This document shows, piece after piece, positions 25,605 through 33,935 of a DNA stretch of 35,916 bases. The DNA is from JBBQZU01 sp038207425 (lineage in GTDB: Bacteria; Bacteroidota; Bacteroidia; Flavobacteriales_D; Cryomorphaceae), in assembly GCA_038207425.1 (NCBI GenBank), contig JBBQZU010000031.1, positions 1 through 35,916 of the forward strand, written 5' to 3'. Within the stretch, counting starts at the first letter, position 1, and every line of letters starts with the position of its first letter. A program made the translations under genes and the position numbers. Under the pieces are notes generated by a model. The model was not told the DNA's origin. It did not search any database and saw only the letters and a program-made list of their open reading frames with translations.

Positions 25605-26543
25605 ATGAGTTTTCAAAGTGATGTGGACGACGGCCTTTCGGCAAATAGAAAATTTATTTCATCAAGGTATTTCTACGATGCCATTGGCGATAAGATTTTT
25701 CAATCTATCATGCATATACCGGAGTATTATCTCACCAATTGCGAGCTGGAAATAATCAGCACTCAAGCGGCGCAAATAATCAGCGAAACAGGCCTTACAT
25801 CAGCACAGTTCGATCTTGTGGAATTCGGCGCCGGCGACGGAACTAAGACAAAAGTGCTTATTGAAAAGCTTTTGGCTCTGGGGGCAAGTTTTAATTATGT
25901 ACCTATTGATATCTCCGGAGATGCACTCAATGGACTTACCCAAAAAATGCAATCTGATTTCCCCGGTCTTCGCATAAATCCTTTAAATGCCGAGTATTTT
26001 ATCGCTTTACGTGAGCTCGGCAATAATGCTGCCCTGCCGAAGTTGGTGCTCTTTCTGGGTAGCAGTATCGGCAATTTTAATGAAGACCGTACCCGGCAAT
26101 TCATGAGCCAATTGCGAAATAGCCTCAACAGTGGTGACCAAGTGCTGATTGGCTTTGACCTGCAAAAAAACCCGGCAACCATTCTCGATGCATACAATGA
26201 TAAAACCGGTATTACAAAAGCTTTCAATCTCAATCTCCTCGCGAGAATCAACAAAGAGCTGGGCGGTGACTTTGAACTCCATCAATGGGATCATTACCCA
26301 ACGTATGATCCCTACGCAGGCTATGCGCGGAGCTACCTCGTAAGCAAGAGAAATCAACGGGTGCACATCGCTGCTTTAAATAAGGATTTTCATTTCGCAG
26401 CGGGCGAAACCATAAATACTGAAGTGAGCCGCAAGTATACTTTTGAGCAGATTGAAGGTATTTTCGCTGAAGCGGGTTTAAGGTTCAAGAAACATTTTCT
26501 GGATTGCAGGCATTATTTTACCTGCGCTCTTGGTGAGGCATAA
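25605..26543 (+). CDS. egtD: Histidine N-alpha-methyltransferase EgtD
   Basis: This 312-aa protein is close to the family's usual length of about 320. The enzyme uses three S-adenosylmethionine molecules to make N-alpha,N-alpha,N-alpha-trimethylhistidine (hercynine), the substrate of EgtB. The SAM-binding loop is VEFGAGDGTKT. FLGSSIGNF carries the substrate-binding asparagine and TEVSRKY the Glu and Ser that contact the histidine, by analogy with mycobacterial EgtD (Asn166, Glu282, Ser284). AYNDKTGITKAFNLNLL and QWDHYPTYDPYAGYARSYL also match the family. The gene begins 3 nt after egtB, and the pair is the minimal ergothioneine set. It is convergent with the protease gene at 26588, with 44 nt between and no clear terminator. 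Confidence 0.93.
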   Translation: MSFQSDVDDGLSANRKFISSRYFYDAIGDKIFQSIMHIPEYYLTNCELEIISTQAAQIISETGLTSAQFDLVEFGAGDGTKTKVLIEKLLALGASFNYVPIDISGDALNGLTQKMQSDFPGLRINPLNAEYFIALRELGNNAALPKLVLFLGSSIGNFNEDRTRQFMSQLRNSLNSGDQVLIGFDLQKNPATILDAYNDKTGITKAFNLNLLARINKELGGDFELHQWDHYPTYDPYAGYARSYLVSKRNQRVHIAALNKDFHFAAGETINTEVSRKYTFEQIEGIFAEAGLRFKKHFLDCRHYFTCALGEA

Positions 26544-26587
26544 TCTTCTCCTTTTGAAAGAATTTTAAAGACTGCCCTTTTTCACTG

Positions 26588-27883
26588 CTACTTACTCCTG
26601 GTAGTAAAATCAAGGACATAATGCAACAACTGATTGCCATTTTTATTCCTGAAGTTGGAAAGTACCAGTTGATAGCGGCTATCCGGCTTTAGGTTTACTG
26701 TTAAGGTGAATTTTTTGTAGTCAGTTGACCAACCTGTGATACCTTCAATTTTTAAACTGCTCGTTTCACCCAAAGGTCCGGTATCAAAACTTCTGTAGCA
26801 TACATCCATCGGCTCAGAAAATGACACGGTAATTTCAGTCAGCTTAGGACTTACTTTTAGACTGCCATTTTTGAATTGCTTGATTTTCTTCACCGCCGGT
26901 CGCAAGGCATTGTACTTGTCGCCTATTTCTTTCACCGTAAGGGGCAAAAACTGCGAAGCGTCAACAATCCCGGCAAATTCTTCATCGTTGGAATAGTCCA
27001 GTTCAATTAATTCTTTAATTGCTTTTTGCTTATCTACCGCCTGCTTGTAGTACCTCTCGCATATTTCATAGCCAATATAATAGCCAAGGTCTCTTGCCTT
27101 CAGCTCGTTCTGGTTCTCATTCCAAAGCCAGTTACCCACATTAGCATCAATGAAGATATCCTCCATAAATTTATTGAGTACTACATCAGCATTGGCCTTT
27201 CCATAGGCCACCGGTGCACCCAAAGGTCTTTCGGCGATGTGGGTAGAAATGAACTCGGCGACCCCTTCGCCAACACACGATGTCAAAATATTATTGCCCC
27301 ACTCTTTTTGCTGGGTATGGACGTATTCGTGCAGTGCAATCAAAGGTATATCATGGGGGGCGTAATTTTTTATGGGCTCTTGAATCCGTTTAGGCAATTC
27401 ACGGGTATCTGATTGTTGTGTGGCAAAAAGCACTTCGCCTCCCAGAACCACATTTCCATTCATATAGGTTCCTCCGCTCCTGAAGCTGCCCATCGCAAAA
27501 TAGATGGTTGCGGGTTTCAATTCAGGATATTGCTTATTCAGTTTTGCTATAAGCTTTTCAATTTCTTTAAACCGCGAATTTGCATTCAGCGAGTATTCCC
27601 TTATCGATTTCAGATATTCAGGGTAGTACCTGATCATATCTATAAATTCTCTTTCGGTGTAGTTTCGCGCTTTTTGCAAATCCAATGCGCCTTGTGATGC
27701 TTGCTCAAAATAGATTTGGTTCAAGTACTGGTATTGCTTTGCACTGTCAGCAGTACTTCTTATTTTATCAAAAGCGAACCAGAAGTTGTCAAGGTCGCTC
27801 GTTACAAAACGCTGCTTGAAATTTTGGCCATAGGCGAGCAGCCACAACTGTGCAATGGTAATCAGGAGTAAATATTTCTTCAT
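26588..27883 (-). CDS. Secreted zincin-like protein (HExxH) with C-terminal Ig-like domain
   Basis: This 431-aa protein starts at MKKYLLLITIAQLWLLAYGQ, a signal peptide; four extra codons upstream are ignored. HEYVH at 185-189 is a zinc-binding HExxH motif. VGEGVAEFIS about 16 residues later supplies a third ligand glutamate (Glu206 or Glu210), the arrangement of predicted gluzincin-type proteases such as the DUF2268 group. Regions around YPELKPATIYFAMG and GGTYMNGNVVLGGE recur in Bacteroidota relatives. Residues of about 340-431 form a bacterial Ig-like domain (ITVSFSEPMD, then RYQLVLSNFRNKNG). No T9SS sorting domain is visible, so a periplasmic or outer-membrane location is more likely. Substrate is unknown. 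The 254-bp upstream spacer contains a TATCTTTG -7-like box (27966-27973) within a 7-bp hairpin. Confidence 0.8.
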   Translation of the reverse strand: MKKYLLLITIAQLWLLAYGQNFKQRFVTSDLDNFWFAFDKIRSTADSAKQYQYLNQIYFEQASQGALDLQKARNYTEREFIDMIRYYPEYLKSIREYSLNANSRFKEIEKLIAKLNKQYPELKPATIYFAMGSFRSGGTYMNGNVVLGGEVLFATQQSDTRELPKRIQEPIKNYAPHDIPLIALHEYVHTQQKEWGNNILTSCVGEGVAEFISTHIAERPLGAPVAYGKANADVVLNKFMEDIFIDANVGNWLWNENQNELKARDLGYYIGYEICERYYKQAVDKQKAIKELIELDYSNDEEFAGIVDASQFLPLTVKEIGDKYNALRPAVKKIKQFKNGSLKVSPKLTEITVSFSEPMDVCYRSFDTGPLGETSSLKIEGITGWSTDYKKFTLTVNLKPDSRYQLVLSNFRNKNGNQLLHYVLDFTTRSK

Positions 27884-28137
27884 GCTCAGTATCAATATTG
27901 TTATTCGCCTTGCACTTTCACTATTTTTCCTGGTCTATAGCGGATACGCTTTTCCAATAAGCGTCCAAAGATATTTTCTTTGGTTTATTGCAGGTATTAC
28001 AACTATGAATACGGTGCAATTCAAACTATAGTATCCGCTAATTGCCAATGAATGTTATTTCAAAGAATAGAATAATGCGCTGAAATTGCAATTTTATTGG
28101 CGCCAGGAAAGTGCCTGCGTTTCCATCAAGAAAAATC
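27884..28137. other. Intergenic region upstream of the zincin-like gene
   Basis: No gene is visible in these 254 bp. There is a 7-bp hairpin CCAAAGA/TCTTTGG at 27965-27983. There is also a 9-bp inverted repeat AGCGGATAC (27939-27947) / GTATCCGCT (28031-28039). The hairpin carries TATCTTTG on the minus strand, a candidate -7 box for the gene at 26588. Confidence 0.45.
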
Positions 28138-29574
28138 TTACCCCTTGCCTTTTGGAGCCGCAACAACAAGGCCGTGCTTGCTTCCTTCATCGAGCATAAA
28201 GTTGTAGGCTTCGTCGTAGTTGTTTTGTATCACCCCATCGAGAATGGCTTCCTTGATGCTATTTTTTATAGTGCCCACTTCCCTCGAAGGTTTTATTCCA
28301 AAAGTTTGCATTATCAGCTCACCGCTTACCGGTGGTTGCCAGTTGCGTATGCGGTCCTTTTCTTCTACTTCCTGCAGTTTTATAAGCACCTGCTCGTAGT
28401 TTGCGAGGTACCGCTTCACCTTTGCTTCATTTTTGGAGGTGATGTCGCTCTTGCAGAGTATCATCAGCGCGTCTATATCATCGCCGGCATCGAAGAGCAG
28501 GCGGCGTATTGCGCTGTCGCTGGCTTCTTCCTTGGTAAGTGCAATAGGCCTCAGATGCAGTGCCACCAGTTTTTGCACAAATTTCATTTTGCTGTCGAGT
28601 GGCAGTTTCAGTCTGTTGAAAATCTCGGGTACCATGCGCGCGCCTTTGTCTTCATGCCCGTGAAATGTCCAGCCTGTTTCGGGCTGATAGCGTTTGGTAG
28701 GAGGCTTGGCAATATCGTGAAGTATGGCACCCCACCGCAGCCAAAGGTCGTCACTGTGTTTGGCAACGTTGTCGAGCACTTCAAGGGTATGGTAAAAATT
28801 ATCCTTGTGGCGCTGTCCATACTTTTCATCCACGCCTTGAAGCGCTACCATTTCTGGAAAAAACTGTTCGAGCAGGCCCGTGTCAAAGAGCAGTTTGAAG
28901 CCTTTGGATGGTTTTTTGGCGAGAATAATTTTATTGAATTCTGTTGAGATGCGTTCAGCGCTCACAATATTGATGCGGCTGCTCATTTCGCTGATGGCTT
29001 GCAGCGACTTCTCTTCGATGGTGAAGTTGAGCTGGGTGGCAAAACGCACCGCACGCATCATACGCAGCGGGTCGTCGCTGAAGGTAAGGTGCGGGTCAGT
29101 AGGGGTACGAATTATTTTTGCCTTCAGGTCGGCAATGCCGTCAAAGGGGTCGAGCAATTTTCCAAAATCGTTTCCCGAAAGGTTTATGGCCAGGGCATTG
29201 ATGGTAAAATCACGGCGCAACTGATCATCGTGCAGGCTTCCTTCTTCCACGGTGGGTTTGCGTGAGTGGCTCGCATAGCTTTCCTTGCGGGCGCCCACAA
29301 ATTCGAGCTCCCAGTCGGCGTAGCGCAGCATGGCTGTGCCGAATGTTTTGAAAATGCGCACTTCGCCACCACCTATTTTTTTGGACACGGCTTTCGCCAA
29401 ATCGATACCGCTTCCTATTACCACCACATCGAGGTCTTTGCAGGTGCGGTCCAGAAGCTGATCACGCACAAAACCACCTATCACATAGGCTTCCACACCA
29501 GCTTCGGTAACCACTTCGTGAAGCAGTTTAAAAACTGGCAGGGAAAGGGCCCCGGTATGGTCTTTCAGCGACAT
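28138..29574 (-). CDS. cca: CCA tRNA nucleotidyltransferase with HD domain
   Basis: This 478-aa enzyme adds or repairs the 3'-CCA of tRNA in the cytosol. The nucleotidyltransferase head has GGFVRDQLL (33-41), the metal-binding DLDVVV (47-52) and RRDFTINALA (120-129). The neck has DPLRMMRAVRFATQLNF and the RNA-binding helices follow. A C-terminal HD phosphohydrolase region contains the paired motifs KDNFYHTLEVL and ILHDIAKP, then FHGHEDKGA. Such HD-carrying forms are usual in Bacteroidota. It is the last gene of a probable minus-strand operon starting at dapD; 21 nt separate it from the Sua5-like gene. No terminator follows. Confidence 0.95.
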   Translation of the reverse strand: MSLKDHTGALSLPVFKLLHEVVTEAGVEAYVIGGFVRDQLLDRTCKDLDVVVIGSGIDLAKAVSKKIGGGEVRIFKTFGTAMLRYADWELEFVGARKESYASHSRKPTVEEGSLHDDQLRRDFTINALAINLSGNDFGKLLDPFDGIADLKAKIIRTPTDPHLTFSDDPLRMMRAVRFATQLNFTIEEKSLQAISEMSSRINIVSAERISTEFNKIILAKKPSKGFKLLFDTGLLEQFFPEMVALQGVDEKYGQRHKDNFYHTLEVLDNVAKHSDDLWLRWGAILHDIAKPPTKRYQPETGWTFHGHEDKGARMVPEIFNRLKLPLDSKMKFVQKLVALHLRPIALTKEEASDSAIRRLLFDAGDDIDALMILCKSDITSKNEAKVKRYLANYEQVLIKLQEVEEKDRIRNWQPPVSGELIMQTFGIKPSREVGTIKNSIKEAILDGVIQNNYDEAYNFMLDEGSKHGLVVAAPKGKG

Positions 29575-29595
29575 TTGATCTTGTTCAGTAAGGGC

Positions 29596-30171
29596 TTACT
29601 CTCTGAGTATCGTTACCCCACCATCGAGTTGCAAACTTATGATGGGAATTTTCTTTGTGGAGAAGCCTTTTTTTGCGGTCGGCAAAGTTAGCACATAATC
29701 CACCTCTTGCAAGGCATCAGCAGATGCGTCGGCAAGGGTAGGGGCAATACCACCGTTTTGCGAAAGCAGGGCAGTACATGCTACGGGCCCGTTGACCGCT
29801 TGTACGATGGCGCGCTCCTCGGGGGTGGTTACCATCCTCACAGCAATGGTTCCATCGGCGCCGAGTGCTTCCCTTGCTATTTGTATGCCTTCCGGCAAAA
29901 TGAGAATTACTGGGTCGGTTGCAGTGTCGAAAATATCCCAGGCAATAGCCGGTACTTCCTTCACGTACTTATTGATGCGCGCGTCAGAGTCCATCAGAAT
30001 GGTAAAGCCTTTGCCAGCAGGCCTCGACTTTAGCTTCCGGAGCCGCTTCATTACATCTTCCTGACGGGCATCGCCTATAATGTGCAGCGCACCAGCGAGT
30101 GCCGCAATTATGAGCGCACCGTTTCGAAGCTTTTCGGATGCTTCGTGCTGATTGATTTCCTGAATATTCAA
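29596..30171 (-). CDS. Divergent Sua5/YciO/YrdC-like protein
   Basis: This 191-aa protein has the size and layout of a YrdC domain, the family that makes threonylcarbamoyl-AMP for the t6A37 modification of tRNA. KLKSRPAGKGFTILM corresponds to the family's KxR block, and the stretch LILPEGIQIA to the following beta-strand. The first signature (normally PTDTVYGLG) is IAALAGALHIIGDA here, and the SANxSG block is TALLSQNGGIAPT. The usual ATP and threonine contacts are therefore replaced, and a canonical Sua5 reaction is doubtful. The start is a TTG at 30171 that overlaps the TGA of the glycosyltransferase gene by four bases (TTGA), which suggests translational coupling. Another tRNA enzyme (cca) follows. 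A conventional tsaC elsewhere in the genome would mean this copy has another role. Confidence 0.75.
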   Translation of the reverse strand: MNIQEINQHEASEKLRNGALIIAALAGALHIIGDARQEDVMKRLRKLKSRPAGKGFTILMDSDARINKYVKEVPAIAWDIFDTATDPVILILPEGIQIAREALGADGTIAVRMVTTPEERAIVQAVNGPVACTALLSQNGGIAPTLADASADALQEVDYVLTLPTAKKGFSTKKIPIISLQLDGGVTILRE

Positions 30172-31142
30172 AGGAGTTGTTTTACGTCAATAGTATGGGC
30201 GCAATCGAAATGCCCTTTCGGACATGATTTTTTACCGTGTATGCCGCAGGGTTTGCAAGGCAGTACTTTTTCGGTTTGCACTACGCGCGCATTGTCGCTG
30301 AGCGGACCAAAACCAAACTCGGGTATTGTACTGCAAAAGATGGCAGTAACAGGGGCATTTACTGCCGATGCCATGTGCATCGGTGCCGAATCATTCACAT
30401 AATTCATTTTTGCACCCTCCATAAGTGCAGCCGACTGCAGGAAGTTGAGCTCACCGGCCAGCACCTGTACCCCGTGATGTATGGTGGCTTGTTGTATCGA
30501 AGAGCACGTAACCAGATCGCCTGGACCACCCATCAGGTATACCTTCCAATGCGGGTTGATAAGGTCAATCAATTCCACCCATTTCTCAGCAGGGTATTGC
30601 TTGGTATGCCATACCGAAGCCGGAGCAATGCATATATAGGGCGTCTCTTTGTAGCGGGCTACTTTGTCATAATCAGCAGGGGTGGGGTAGAGCACCGGTC
30701 GCTGAAATGATTTGTCGGTAACGCCTTCAATGAGGCTTAGGTTGCGGTGTACTTCGTGCACGCCCTGATCCACAATATGAGGAAACTTGTGCGTAAAGGT
30801 GAACGAAAAAGGGTTTTTGCTGAAGCCCACCCTCACACCCGCCCCTGATGAGGTGGTGAGCAAGCCCGAAGAGGCAAACCGCTGCAGGTTGATCAGCAGG
30901 TCGTATTTGCGCTGCCTTATTTGCCGGCTCAGCTTAGCCAGTGCGTTGTATTTCGATTTTTGTTTGTCCCAGATCAGTACTTCATTGATTTTCGGGTGCT
31001 CGCGCAGCAGGCCTTCATTGCCTTTTCGGAGCAGAAAGTCTATGGATGCTTCAGGATAAAATCTCTTTAGTTTTTCAATAAGCGGAGTAGCCAGGATCAC
31101 ATCACCGATAAATGCCGTTTGAATAATAAGTACTTTTTGCAT
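30168..31142 (-). CDS. Glycosyltransferase family 9 (heptosyltransferase-like)
   Basis: This 324-aa enzyme of the ADP-heptose:LPS heptosyltransferase family is predicted to add a sugar to the lipopolysaccharide core at the inner face of the cytoplasmic membrane. The N-terminal Rossmann domain starts MQKVLIIQTAFIGDVILATP, the typical glycine- and aspartate-containing acceptor-side loop. KYDLLINLQ and ICIAPASVWHTKQYPAEKW mark the hinge and donor side, and YLMGGPGD and NYVNDSAPMHMASA the donor site. The C-terminal cysteine cluster PCKPCGIHGKKSCPKGHFDC is usual for this family. It overlaps the next gene by four bases and lies 10 nt after dapD. Confidence 0.92.
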   Translation of the reverse strand: MQKVLIIQTAFIGDVILATPLIEKLKRFYPEASIDFLLRKGNEGLLREHPKINEVLIWDKQKSKYNALAKLSRQIRQRKYDLLINLQRFASSGLLTTSSGAGVRVGFSKNPFSFTFTHKFPHIVDQGVHEVHRNLSLIEGVTDKSFQRPVLYPTPADYDKVARYKETPYICIAPASVWHTKQYPAEKWVELIDLINPHWKVYLMGGPGDLVTCSSIQQATIHHGVQVLAGELNFLQSAALMEGAKMNYVNDSAPMHMASAVNAPVTAIFCSTIPEFGFGPLSDNARVVQTEKVLPCKPCGIHGKKSCPKGHFDCAHTIDVKQLL

Positions 31143-31152
31143 GGGCTTCGGC

Positions 31153-31965
31153 TTATACAGCTACCTGATGTTCGCGCAGGGTCTCGTTGAGTGATGTTTT
31201 GAGATCAGTACTTTCTTTTCTTTTGCCTATGATTAGAGCGCATGGCACCTGGTATTTTCCTGCGGGAAATTCCTTCTCGTAGCTGCCGGGTATTACCACA
31301 GCTCTCGGTGGCACAACACCTCTATGGGTCACAGCTTCACTTCCGCTTACATCAATGATTTTTGTGCTGCCGGTGAGTACCACATTTGCGCCAAGCACAG
31401 CTTCGCGACCAATGCGCACCCCTTCTACAACTATACAGCGCGAACCAATAAAAGCGCCATCTTCAACAATTACCGGACTGGCCTGAAGCGGTTCGAGCAC
31501 GCCACCTATTCCCACGCCGCCGCTGAGGTGAACATTTTTGCCAATCTGAGCACAACTGCCCACGGTGGCCCAGGTATCTACCATAGTACCCTCGCCAACG
31601 TAAGCGCCAATATTTACATAGCTGGGCATCAAGATTACCCCTTGCGCCAAAAATGCACCATAGCGGGCCAGGGCATGGGGCACCACCCTTACACCTTTTG
31701 ATGCATAGTCATTCTTGAGGCGCATCTTATCGTGAAATTCAAAAGGCCCTAATTCAATGGTTTCCATTTTCCGCAAAGGGAAGTACATCACAACGGCTTT
31801 CTTTATCCACTCATGAACTTCCCAGGCGTCATCAGCCGGACTTGCGCAACGCAATGCGCCACGGTCGAGTTGTTCTATGGTTTCTTCAATTGCGTTTTGA
31901 TAGATTTTCTGGCCAAGAAGCGACCTGTCGTCCCAGGCGGCGTCTATGGCTTCATGGTTTGTCAT
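31153..31965 (-). CDS. dapD: 2,3,4,5-tetrahydropyridine-2,6-dicarboxylate N-succinyltransferase DapD
   Basis: This 270-aa protein is close to the usual length of about 270-275. It transfers succinyl from succinyl-CoA to tetrahydrodipicolinate in the succinylase branch of diaminopimelate/lysine synthesis, which also feeds peptidoglycan. The N-terminal helical domain contains HEWIKKAVVMYFPLRKM. The left-handed beta-helix of hexapeptide repeats follows (VNIGAYVGEGTMVDTWATVG, then IGKNVHLSGGVGIGGVLEP and VEDGAFIGSRCIVVEGVRIG). The C-terminal part has VIPGSYEKEFPAGKYQVPCA. It is the first gene of the probable operon dapD - GT9 - Sua5-like - cca, and has a -7 box 20 nt upstream. Confidence 0.96.
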   Translation of the reverse strand: MTNHEAIDAAWDDRSLLGQKIYQNAIEETIEQLDRGALRCASPADDAWEVHEWIKKAVVMYFPLRKMETIELGPFEFHDKMRLKNDYASKGVRVVPHALARYGAFLAQGVILMPSYVNIGAYVGEGTMVDTWATVGSCAQIGKNVHLSGGVGIGGVLEPLQASPVIVEDGAFIGSRCIVVEGVRIGREAVLGANVVLTGSTKIIDVSGSEAVTHRGVVPPRAVVIPGSYEKEFPAGKYQVPCALIIGKRKESTDLKTSLNETLREHQVAV

Positions 31966-31985
31966 AAGCCTTGCAGTTAATGCGG

Positions 31986-31993
31986 CAAAGATA
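31986..31993 (-). promoter_or_regulatory. Probable promoter -7 box for the dapD operon
   Basis: On the minus strand TATCTTTG matches TAnnTTTG exactly. A TTG lies 15 nt further upstream (32011-32009), a little closer than consensus. It sits between the hydrolase stop codon and dapD and leaves a leader of about 15 nt. Confidence 0.5.
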
Positions 31994-31997
31994 TAGT

Positions 31998-33449
31998 TTA
32001 CTCTACTACAAGCGCCGCCGATTTGGTACCGGTGGTGTTTTGGAAAGTTGCTAGGTAAAAGCCTCTGTTGAGTTTGCTTAAATCTACTTCACTTACATCG
32101 GCAAAGGTATTTTGCTGCATTACCAATCTGCCCGCAGTATCAAAGATGGTGAGCACTCCGTTGCCACCTGCAGTGTGCACCTGCACAAGCGATGATGCGG
32201 GGTTGGGCCACAGGCCGAGCTTGTTGCTTACCAATGCTGCTTCGTTCACTCCGCTGATTAGGCCACAAGGTGAAGCAAGAGAAGAGAAGAAATTATACGA
32301 AGCAACAAGCGCAGGCAATACGCATCCACCATGGGTAGCACCGGGTACCAGGTTGCTCGCGTCTACATCAACAGCACCATTTTCTTGCATCGCAGTAAGC
32401 GCGCTGGTGGTGTTTTGATAAGCTACCTGCTCATCGCCGTCGCAATAGAACATACGCAGCGGCATTTGGGGCGTCCAGTCGTAATTGTCATTATCGCGAA
32501 GCGCCACCCACAGCGGGTGGTTTGGGTTATTGGTAAAGTTTTGCAGCACGGTATCAACCAGAAGTTCGCTAAGCTGCGCGGGCAGTATGGCATTTACGGT
32601 GCTCATATTGTAGGTGTCCTGCATACCATCAAAGTACGGAGCAACCAATGCATCATAAGGGCTTTGTATTACATCACTCAGAGAGGTGTATATATTGCCG
32701 TAGGCAGTTTGGTAGCTTACCAAAAGGTATACAATATAACCGGGGTTAGAGTAAGGCGCATCGCTCAGAATGCTTTCTGCTTGCGGGCCGCTCATGTGGT
32801 ATGGGCCGCTGCAAGGCGCACCTGCCACTATGCCGAGCTCATCAAGTAGGTTATTGTCCTGTGCGTATTTCAATGTGGCCATCGCCGCATGACCACCCTG
32901 CGAATAGCCGGTTACGAATACCTGGCCATTATCGGCCTGTGGTTTGCTTTCCAGAAATTCCCTTGCGGCAAATATCAGGTCGATCGTTGCGGTAGCCTGC
33001 GACTCAGCATGCACATATGGGTGCACACCCAGGCTTACACCAAGGCCTACATAGTCGGGCGCTACCATTATGAAACCCGTGGAACTTAGTGTGCGAACTA
33101 TGGCGGCTTCAGAGCTGCCAAATGATGGCACATCTGTTTGCCTAAGCACCGTACCATGGCAATACACAGCCATTGGGAAAACATCACATGTATTGGTAAT
33201 GGGTATTGCAATTGCACCAGAAGCCACTAACGGTTCGCCTTGAGTATCGACAGTATTATAGGTAAGGCGGTAATATTCCACATTGTACTCTGCCGGCAGC
33301 CCGGGTATAAGGCCCAGAATCCACGCCGGTGTGGTATTGATAAAAGTGCTGCTCACAAGGTATTCCTGTGCGTGTGCCTTAGCGGCAAATAGCAATGTAA
33401 ATGAAGCGATTATTAAAACCCGCGGGGCTTGAAGTACATGTATTTTCAT
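31998..33449 (-). CDS. Secreted alpha/beta hydrolase (lipase/esterase-like) with T9SS type A sorting domain
   Basis: This 483-aa protein carries a signal peptide (MKIHVLQAPRVLIIASFTLL, ending AKAHAQ). The catalytic triad is visible: nucleophile Ser183 in GYSQGGH, Asp337 or Asp339 in FYCDGDEQV and His373 in GATHGGC. The oxyanion region is AVYCHGT, and VAPDYVGLG is typical of secretory lipase-like esterases. Four cysteines (Cys88, Cys213, Cys366, Cys395) could form disulfides outside the cell. The C-terminal type A domain (LGLWPNPASS, then LTIFDTAGRLVMQ and LNRGFYLATF) directs export by the type IX system. It lies just upstream of dapD but with a promoter-like box between, so it is probably a separate unit. 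Confidence 0.92.
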   Translation of the reverse strand: MKIHVLQAPRVLIIASFTLLFAAKAHAQEYLVSSTFINTTPAWILGLIPGLPAEYNVEYYRLTYNTVDTQGEPLVASGAIAIPITNTCDVFPMAVYCHGTVLRQTDVPSFGSSEAAIVRTLSSTGFIMVAPDYVGLGVSLGVHPYVHAESQATATIDLIFAAREFLESKPQADNGQVFVTGYSQGGHAAMATLKYAQDNNLLDELGIVAGAPCSGPYHMSGPQAESILSDAPYSNPGYIVYLLVSYQTAYGNIYTSLSDVIQSPYDALVAPYFDGMQDTYNMSTVNAILPAQLSELLVDTVLQNFTNNPNHPLWVALRDNDNYDWTPQMPLRMFYCDGDEQVAYQNTTSALTAMQENGAVDVDASNLVPGATHGGCVLPALVASYNFFSSLASPCGLISGVNEAALVSNKLGLWPNPASSLVQVHTAGGNGVLTIFDTAGRLVMQQNTFADVSEVDLSKLNRGFYLATFQNTTGTKSAALVVE

Positions 33450-33500
33450 GAGGTAGGTATTGAATTTTAGATTGGAAAGGTACTAAATCATTCCAATGGT

Positions 33501-33508
33501 TACCTTTG
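33501..33508 (+). promoter_or_regulatory. TACCTTTG box immediately before ruvX
   Basis: This is an exact TAnnTTTG box that ends three bases before the ruvX ATG. If used as a -7 element, transcription would start at or next to the start codon, giving an almost leaderless message. A similar TACCTTTC faces the other way at 33482-33475, for the hydrolase gene. Confidence 0.35.
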
Positions 33509-33511
33509 GCC

Positions 33512-33934
33512 ATGCCAAGAATTATTGCGGTAGATTACGGAGCAAAACGTTGCGGACTCGCCGAAACGGATGATTTGCAAATCATTGCAAGTGCATTGGA
33601 AGCAGTTCCTACCCGCGAAGTGATGGATTTTTTGAAGAAACGTATTTCCAGATATCCTGCGGAAAGTTTGGTGGTTGGCCTGCCATTGCGGATGAGTGGT
33701 GAGCTGAGCGATATTGAAGAAGAGATAGGCAAGTTCATAACTGGCTTCCGCAAGAATTTCCCGGGCATAGAAGTTTTTCGCGAAAGCGAAGCATACACTT
33801 CAAAGATGGCCGTGCAAACCATGATACAGGCCGGTGCAACGAAAAAGACCCGGCGCGAAAAAGGAAATATTGACAAGATCAGCGCAACTATTATCTTGCA
33901 GCAATTTTTAGAAACAAAGCGAAACAAGCAATAA
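33512..33934 (+). CDS. ruvX: Putative Holliday junction resolvase RuvX (YqgF)
   Basis: This 140-aa protein has the RNase H-like fold of the family and the usual length. The family is linked to Holliday junction cutting and to 16S rRNA 5'-end maturation. The first acidic residue is Asp8 in IAVDYGAKRCGLAETD. VVGLPLRM is the second strand block. The last block, KGNIDKISATIILQQFL, has the C-terminal aspartate. The family's DERxTS element reads SEAYTS here: the glutamate is kept but the flanking Asp and Arg are not. The ATG at 33512 is used; a TTG two codons earlier overlaps the promoter-like box. clpP begins one nucleotide after the stop codon. Confidence 0.9.
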   Translation: MPRIIAVDYGAKRCGLAETDDLQIIASALEAVPTREVMDFLKKRISRYPAESLVVGLPLRMSGELSDIEEEIGKFITGFRKNFPGIEVFRESEAYTSKMAVQTMIQAGATKKTRREKGNIDKISATIILQQFLETKRNKQ

Positions 33935-33935
33935 A

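Noticed and set aside
28111..28947. 278-codon plus-strand frame over cca
   Set aside because: The minus strand encodes a complete CCA nucleotidyltransferase here; the plus frame has no recognisable domain.
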